Shown one piece after another: positions 6,106-10,030 of a stretch of 10,030 nt of DNA. Source of the stretch: CANDYO01 sp964627795 (GTDB taxonomy: Bacteria > Pseudomonadota > Alphaproteobacteria > Rickettsiales > CANDYO01); NCBI GenBank assembly GCA_964627795.1, contig CAZVLF010000016.1, positions 1 through 10,030 of the forward strand, given 5' to 3'. Below the pieces are notes generated by a model. The model saw only the letters and a list, made by a program, of their open reading frames with translations. It did no database searches and was not told the DNA's origin. The translations under genes and the position numbers were made by a program. Each line of letters opens with the position of its first letter. Within the stretch, counting starts at the first letter, position 1.

Positions 6106-6864
6106 ATGGCAAAAGAACAAGATTTATCAAGTTATGCAGCATTTAATCTAGATGACTTATTGGCAGAGATTGGCAGCCAACAGAAATCTAGTAAAGAAGT
6201 TACAGCTTATCTCGATAGAGATTTTATTGTAAACACAATTAAAGAATATAAAGAAGAAGCTTTAGTTAATCGGCAAGAATTTACAGTGGATACTCAAATA
6301 GATTTCACTGACTATAACTTTACTGGAGCTGATTTAACCGGCTTTACTAAAAAAGAGCTAGAGATTTTTAATTTTACTAATTGTGATATATCAGATGCTA
6401 AACTTGATAGAATAAGTTTAGAATTCTTCCGAGAATATTTTATTTCCAATAAAATTACTTATAAAGGAATTATTCTTGATAATGCATATTTAGGACCAAC
6501 TCACACTAAGCGGGTAGATTTAGGCATTGAATGTTATATGTATTTAAATCTTAGCAACATGGATTTAATGGGAGTTAGTTTTAAAAATGCCGATATAGAT
6601 GGTTTGATTCTATTTAACACTAACATAACTGGATGCAATTTTATTAACACAAAAAATATGGATCCTAAGCAATTTGCTTTTGCAATTGGATTTGAAAAAG
6701 CAAAATTTAGAGCAAATCCGCAAGAAAATAGCAATATAATAGAACAAATTTCTAAGTATTCAACAACTCTTACTCCTGATATAATTGATGATAATCCTTC
6801 TCAAAGAACTGGACATAGCTTATTACAAAGGATAGCTGACCTTAACAATTTTTTTGATAATTAA
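6106..6864 (+). CDS. Pentapeptide-like repeat protein of unknown function
   Basis: The 252-residue, acidic, apparently cytoplasmic protein has no signal peptide or membrane segment. Residues 65-103 (IDFTDYNFTGADLTGF... NFTNCDISDAKLDRI) and 147-187 (LNLSNMDLMGVSFKNADIDG... NTNITGCNFINTKNMD) show the five-residue A-[DN]-[LF]-x-x rhythm of pentapeptide repeats, which form a right-handed beta helix. Several repeats are irregular. The N-terminal 60 residues and the polar C-terminus (205-252, ending RIADLNNFFDN) lie outside the repeats and resemble no domain I recognise. AAGGA at 6094-6098, seven bases before ATG, supports this start. The gene is intact while neighbours decay, which suggests it is retained for a function. 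Pentapeptide proteins serve many roles, so none is assigned. Confidence 0.75.
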   Translation: MAKEQDLSSYAAFNLDDLLAEIGSQQKSSKEVTAYLDRDFIVNTIKEYKEEALVNRQEFTVDTQIDFTDYNFTGADLTGFTKKELEIFNFTNCDISDAKLDRISLEFFREYFISNKITYKGIILDNAYLGPTHTKRVDLGIECYMYLNLSNMDLMGVSFKNADIDGLILFNTNITGCNFINTKNMDPKQFAFAIGFEKAKFRANPQENSNIIEQISKYSTTLTPDIIDDNPSQRTGHSLLQRIADLNNFFDN

Positions 6865-6878
6865 TATAACTTTATAAT

Positions 6879-6927
6879 AAAATCTTATTGATTTATATTA
6901 TTTCTCTAAATAAGATTTTGTCTTATT
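6879..6927 (+). promoter_or_regulatory. Alternative hairpins between the pentapeptide gene and the isomerase
   Basis: AAAATCTTATT (6879-6889) is perfectly complementary to AATAAGATTTT (6909-6919). The first seven bases of that arm (AATAAGA, 6909-6915) can instead pair with TCTTATT (6921-6927), which ends three bases before the AAGGAGG Shine-Dalgarno at 6931. The two stems exclude each other. The upstream one, followed by a T-rich tail, could act as a weak terminator; the downstream one could affect ribosome access. Stems contain only one G-C pair each, so stability is low. Confidence 0.35.
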
Positions 6928-6942
6928 TATAAGGAGGATAAA

Positions 6943-7488
6943 ATGAAAAAATTATTATTAACTTTATGCGGATTTTTAATGCTTATGACTAATATATCTA
7001 ACTCTCAAGATTTAAACAATATTCTTTATCTAGAACTAAAAGACGGTCGTGTTGAAATTGAAATGAGGCCAGACCTTGCACCTCTTCACGTTGCAAGAAT
7101 TAAAGAACTTGTTAAAGAAAAATTTTATGATGGACTAGCTTTTCACCGCGTTATTCCAGGATTTATGGCTCAAACAGGTGATCCTAAAGGAAATGGAACA
7201 GGTGGAAGTGGAGTAAAAATTAAAGCAGAATTTACCAGCGAGCCACATGTTAGAGGAACTGTTTCAATGGCAAGAAATGGTTTTGATATAAATTCAGGTG
7301 ATAGCCAATTTTTCATTTGCTTTGCTGATGCGCGCTTCTTAGATGGGCAATATTCAGTTTGGGGCAAAGTGATTAAAGGCATGGAATTTGTGGATAAGAT
7401 TCAAGCAGGAACAGCAGCTAATAACGGTGCTGTTGCTAAGCCTGATAAAATAATTTCAATGCGCCTTGCAAGTGACGTACAACAATAA
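6943..7488 (+). CDS. Secreted cyclophilin-type peptidyl-prolyl cis-trans isomerase
   Basis: This enzyme catalyses cis-trans isomerisation of Xaa-Pro bonds in protein folding, probably in the periplasm. Residues 1-21 form a signal peptide (MKKLLLTLCGFLMLMTNISNS) with cleavage likely near 21-22; the Cys at 9 does not sit in a good lipobox. The cyclophilin domain (about 27-177) retains the active site: FHRVIPGFMAQTGDP (67-81) with catalytic Arg69, Phe74, Met75 and Gln77, GTVSMAR (105-111), SQFFICF (121-127), and FLDGQYSVWGKV (132-143). The length (181) is normal for the PpiA/PpiB group, and the leader peptide makes it functionally PpiA-like. AAGGAGG (6931-6937), five bases before ATG, is the strongest ribosome binding site seen here, suggesting high expression. 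A strong terminator follows. Confidence 0.95.
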   Translation: MKKLLLTLCGFLMLMTNISNSQDLNNILYLELKDGRVEIEMRPDLAPLHVARIKELVKEKFYDGLAFHRVIPGFMAQTGDPKGNGTGGSGVKIKAEFTSEPHVRGTVSMARNGFDINSGDSQFFICFADARFLDGQYSVWGKVIKGMEFVDKIQAGTAANNGAVAKPDKIISMRLASDVQQ

Positions 7489-7498
7489 ATATTTTAAA

Positions 7499-7530
7499 CT
7501 TCTCCTTAATATTTAAGGAGAAGAATTTTT
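7499..7530 (+). terminator. Rho-independent terminator after the isomerase gene
   Basis: CTTCTCCTTAA (7499-7509) and TTAAGGAGAAG (7513-7523) make a perfect 11-bp stem with a TAT loop, followed by AATTTTT (7524-7530). It starts 10 bases after the isomerase stop codon. It is the clearest intrinsic terminator in the window. Confidence 0.9.
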
Positions 7531-7636
7531 CCACTTACTTCATACATCTAATAACAATATTCTAGTTTATTAAAATTTTGATAATTAGGCAAATATACAT
7601 TAAATGTAATTAAGTCTATTATAAGAGAAGTGTATT

Positions 7637-9389
7637 ATGAATAAAGACAAAAAAATTATTCCCCATGGATAATGTGTTAAAAAGCCTTTTCTAAGGCGGC
7701 TAAAATTACTTTAGCTAAAAAAGCTATTTCAGAAAAAAATTATGAAGATCTAATAAAAATCGTTAAACATTTAGAATATCAGCATTATAAGTTAATAAAT
7801 CATGCACTTGATAGATTAGATTTAGTCGGTTTAAAATTAATTTTTTTGAAAATAAACTACATTATATATTTATAGATATTTATATTAAAAATCTTTTTTC
7901 TTTTTTAACATCTATTGATATTATCTCGCATGATATTGATTCGCCTAAGCATAAGATTAAGGAGATTTTTAAGTTTTTAATAGAACAAAAAATAAAGATA
8001 GTATAAGTTTTTTTGATTTAGAAAAATATTCTACACTTTTTAGTCAAAAAGAATTTGAGTAGTTTTGTCAGAAAAAAGAAATAAATCTTCAGGATTCAAA
8101 ATTTGAAGAATTAGATTTATCACATTTTAATTATAATTTTGCTTCTATGCCTCTTACTATTCTAACAGAGAGTAACAATGATTATGTTGTTAATTTGCTT
8201 TTAAGCTGAACTTATTCTAAGAAGCTTAATGAACAGCAAGTAAAAGAGATCTATATAAAATTATTTAATGCAAATGAGATTTCTAAAGAAATCTTCATGA
8301 CAGTTGATGCACTAATCGCAAGAAAAGATAAAATCAAGATAATATTTGATGAAGATTATCATTCTTTATACGATCATGAATCTAATATAGTAAAGATAAA
8401 TACTAATCATATTGGGCAAAAATTCATGACGGTTGAAGTAGTTAATCCATGAATTTGCGCATTATCTTTATCATAAAATTTCAGATAACCAAGCTACGCC
8501 ATTTAATCAAGCATATATTATCAATCAGATTAAAGAAATAAAAAATAAATATGGAGCTCTTATAGATGATTATTATTTTGATCAGGGCATTCCACTTTCA
8601 TCTTTACCAGCAATATTGGAAATGCCATCGTTGAAAGAATCATGGAATATGATAAAGGATTGTAAAGAAGCTCAAAGGCAAGTTACAGATAAGGCTGCTC
8701 GATTATTAGGAATTAATCATGAGACACATAGCCAGTATTTTTATACTAATGATTTAGCAAATTTTTTTAAAGATCATTCATCTATTGATTATTTTCTTTT
8801 AAATGGATTAAAACATTATCCTTTCGAAGTTAAAAATATGACTTCTCATATTACTGATAGTATCTTAATGAATATATATCCAGAATTCATTGAGCATAAC
8901 CCAGAAAAAATTGATGAAGAAGAGGCTACAAGAGAACAAGTTTATGAATGGGCTTTAACTTATGTTCCGTAATTAATTAAACAATATAACTTAAGTGAAC
9001 CACAAATACATTTCTTAGAAAGAATAGTTGATTATTTAAATAGAGGGGAACAGTTCTTAGAGTATGATGTATACGTACGTGGTAGAGAAATAGAAAGATA
9101 TGTTGAGTTAATTGTAAGAAAGGCAGAATTTAAGGTGGCAGGTCTTGATAAAGATTTAACCGATTCTTTTCAAGCTATAGAAAATTTCCATATTAAATTT
9201 ATTACCCCTAAGATTTGTGAAGTTATTAAATCAACTAATGTTAGCTCTCTTGCCTTTAGTGAGGGAATTGAACCAGGTCATACTTGCTTAAATGAAATTT
9301 TGACAACTCAACCGAGTCATCAAGAATTTGGATTTAAAGTAAGCTTTATAGGTTCTGGTGAATTTGAATCAGATTATACCACTAATTAG
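7637..9389 (+). pseudogene. Decayed large protein gene with HExxH zinc-metallopeptidase motif
   Basis: Protein-like sequence runs almost continuously but across all three frames. It begins MNKDKKIIPHG then TAA (7670), KAFSKAAKITLAKKAISEKN (from 7684), LHYIFIDIYIKNLFSFLTS after a frame change at a T7 run (7841-7847), and DSISFFDLEKYSTLF after another near the A6 run at 7987-7992. TAG (8060) and TGA (8207) interrupt that frame. A further frame change just before 8448 restores HEFAHYLYHK (HExxH at 8448-8462), and TAA at 8970 is the last internal stop before TAG at 9387. HExxH is the zinc-binding, catalytic motif of many metallopeptidases; the preceding FDEDYHSLYD...VKINTNHIG and hydrophobic VEVV fit the lead-in of such a domain. 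The third zinc ligand is not identified. The reconstruction is about 580 residues with no signal peptide seen. ORFs 8616-8972 and 9135-9389 are parts of this relic, in one frame. At least four stops and four frame changes make function unlikely. Confidence 0.75.
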
Positions 9390-9408
9390 ACTATAATTAC
9401 TAAATATT

Positions 9409-9440
9409 AGGCTAATAGAAGAAATTTTATTAGCCTTTTT
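9409..9440 (+). terminator. Intrinsic terminator between the metallopeptidase relic and the XRE gene
   Basis: AGGCTAATA (9409-9417) pairs with TATTAGCCT (9428-9436) across a 10-base loop and runs into TTTTT (9436-9440). It terminates the plus-strand relic 20 bases after its stop. It lies just past the stop of the opposing XRE gene, but the minus-strand tail is less T-rich, so bidirectional action is only possible. Retention of an intact terminator suggests decay of the gene is fairly recent. Confidence 0.75.
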
Positions 9441-9444
9441 CTAT

Positions 9445-9879
9445 TTAATTTTGCTCTTCAGCTATAGCTTTTAAAAGGTTAAGGAATCTTTTTCTTGTTT
9501 GAGAACTTTTTATGCTATTAAAAGCTTTAACTAAAACTATAGATTCTCTATAGGAATGCGAGTCTTCTTCTTTTTCTCTATTATATTCAAATTCTGCTTG
9601 TTCTTCATTCAAAATATAAGGAGAATTTTCTTCATATTGATTAAAGGTGTTGAGTTTATTTTCAATGTCTTTGAAAAAAAATGAGATATCAATATTCATT
9701 TTTTTTGCCAAAATATAAAGTTTACTTGCAACAATTTTATTATGACCTTTCTCATATTTTTGTATTTGTTGGAAAGTTACATCAATTTTTTTTCCTAAGT
9801 CGGATTGATTTATGCCATTCATATGACGTAAACTTCTTATTTTCTCCCCTATAGAAAGGTTAATAATGTCTTCATTCAT
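9445..9879 (-). CDS. XRE-family helix-turn-helix transcriptional regulator
   Basis: The 144-residue protein has an HTH_3 (Cro/CI-type) DNA-binding domain at residues 10-69: IGEKIRSLRHMNGINQSDLG, then KIDVTFQQIQKYEKGHNKI with the recognition helix around VTFQQIQKYEKG, then a helix ending NIDISFFF. The remainder (70-144) is charged and helical, without a recognised ligand or protease domain. The type (FQQIQKYE, 'DISFFF') is common in alphaproteobacteria as small stand-alone regulators, some phage-derived. ATG at 9879 is preferred over the ATG at 9875, which is in another frame; AAAGGA lies 11 bases upstream, a slightly long spacing. No intact target gene lies beside it, so its regulon is unknown; autoregulation is possible through the paired sites at 9904-9953. 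Confidence 0.9.
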   Translation of the reverse strand: MNEDIINLSIGEKIRSLRHMNGINQSDLGKKIDVTFQQIQKYEKGHNKIVASKLYILAKKMNIDISFFFKDIENKLNTFNQYEENSPYILNEEQAEFEYNREKEEDSHSYRESIVLVKAFNSIKSSQTRKRFLNLLKAIAEEQN

Positions 9880-9903
9880 CCTATATATTTTCCTTTTTTA
9901 AAA

Positions 9904-9953
9904 ATCGAAAATTATCCCAATATTTTAAGATTTTCAACTAATTTTTTTTCGAT
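9904..9953. promoter_or_regulatory. Possible operator pair upstream of the XRE gene
   Basis: ATCGAAAA (9904-9911) and its exact inverse TTTTCGAT (9946-9953) lie 34 bases apart, 42 bases centre to centre, in the XRE gene's upstream region. Such spacing, about four helical turns, would place two bound dimers or half-sites on the same face. CG dinucleotides are rare in this stretch, which makes the match somewhat less likely by chance. Promoter elements cannot be fixed with confidence because the whole stretch is A/T runs. Confidence 0.3.
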
Positions 9954-10030
9954 AAGTTTGCTTTATTTTAAAAAACTTTATATAATAATTTTCATTATTT
10001 TAGTGATTACTTTTTACTTTTAGCTTATTT

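Noticed and set aside
6534..7382. Two minus-strand ORFs (6534-6734 and 7170-7382)
   Set aside because: They are antisense shadows of the pentapeptide-like and cyclophilin genes, both of which have clear Shine-Dalgarno sites and family motifs.

Overview
The window is strongly A+T-rich, with short AT-rich intergenic gaps, low coding density and several genes at different stages of decay. A FolB/FolK-FolP folate operon, a helix-turn-helix regulator of a type common in alphaproteobacteria, a pentapeptide-like protein and many pseudogenes together suggest a host-associated alphaproteobacterium, most likely of the order Rickettsiales (inference; no 16S or other taxonomic marker is present).

Layout. 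1-780 (+) is the 3' part of an acidic, Ser/Asp/Glu-rich protein interrupted by an in-frame TGA. A possible trypsin-like GNSGGG motif lies near its start. 907-1380 (+) encodes a membrane-anchored DUF952 protein. Convergent to it, 3081-1406 (-) is a two-gene folate operon, folB then a fused folK-folP, read from a near-consensus sigma70 promoter at 3116-3144. 3221-3705 (+) is a decayed unknown gene. 3793-4242 (+) is an intact YaiI/YqxD-family (UPF0178) protein. 4243-4576 holds nothing recognisable. 4577-4726 (-) is a fragment with a locally G+C-rich patch. 4738-5171 (-) is a broken alpha/beta hydrolase gene. 5493-5585 (-) is a tRNA-Ser(GCU) with an encoded CCA. 5682-5990 (+) encodes a shortened Mth938/NDUFAF3-like protein. 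6106-6864 (+) encodes a pentapeptide-like protein, followed by 6943-7488 (+), a secreted cyclophilin-type peptidyl-prolyl isomerase that ends in a strong intrinsic terminator. 7637-9389 (+) is a large, heavily decayed gene retaining an HEFAH (HExxH) zinc-metallopeptidase motif. 9445-9879 (-) is an XRE-family regulator facing that relic, with a terminator hairpin between them.

The intact genes are mostly single-gene units of housekeeping or conserved unknown function: two folate-pathway proteins, a periplasmic folding factor, a serine tRNA and small conserved proteins. The broken genes look like accessory functions: two possible proteases, a hydrolase and unknowns. Several frame changes fall in A or T homopolymer runs, the expected mode of decay in an AT-rich reducing genome.

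No CRISPR array, complete insertion sequence, phage module or convincing undescribed multi-gene system was found. The most informative observations are the reconstructed relics, the stop codon explained by a tandem repeat, and the alternative hairpins just ahead of the cyclophilin gene.
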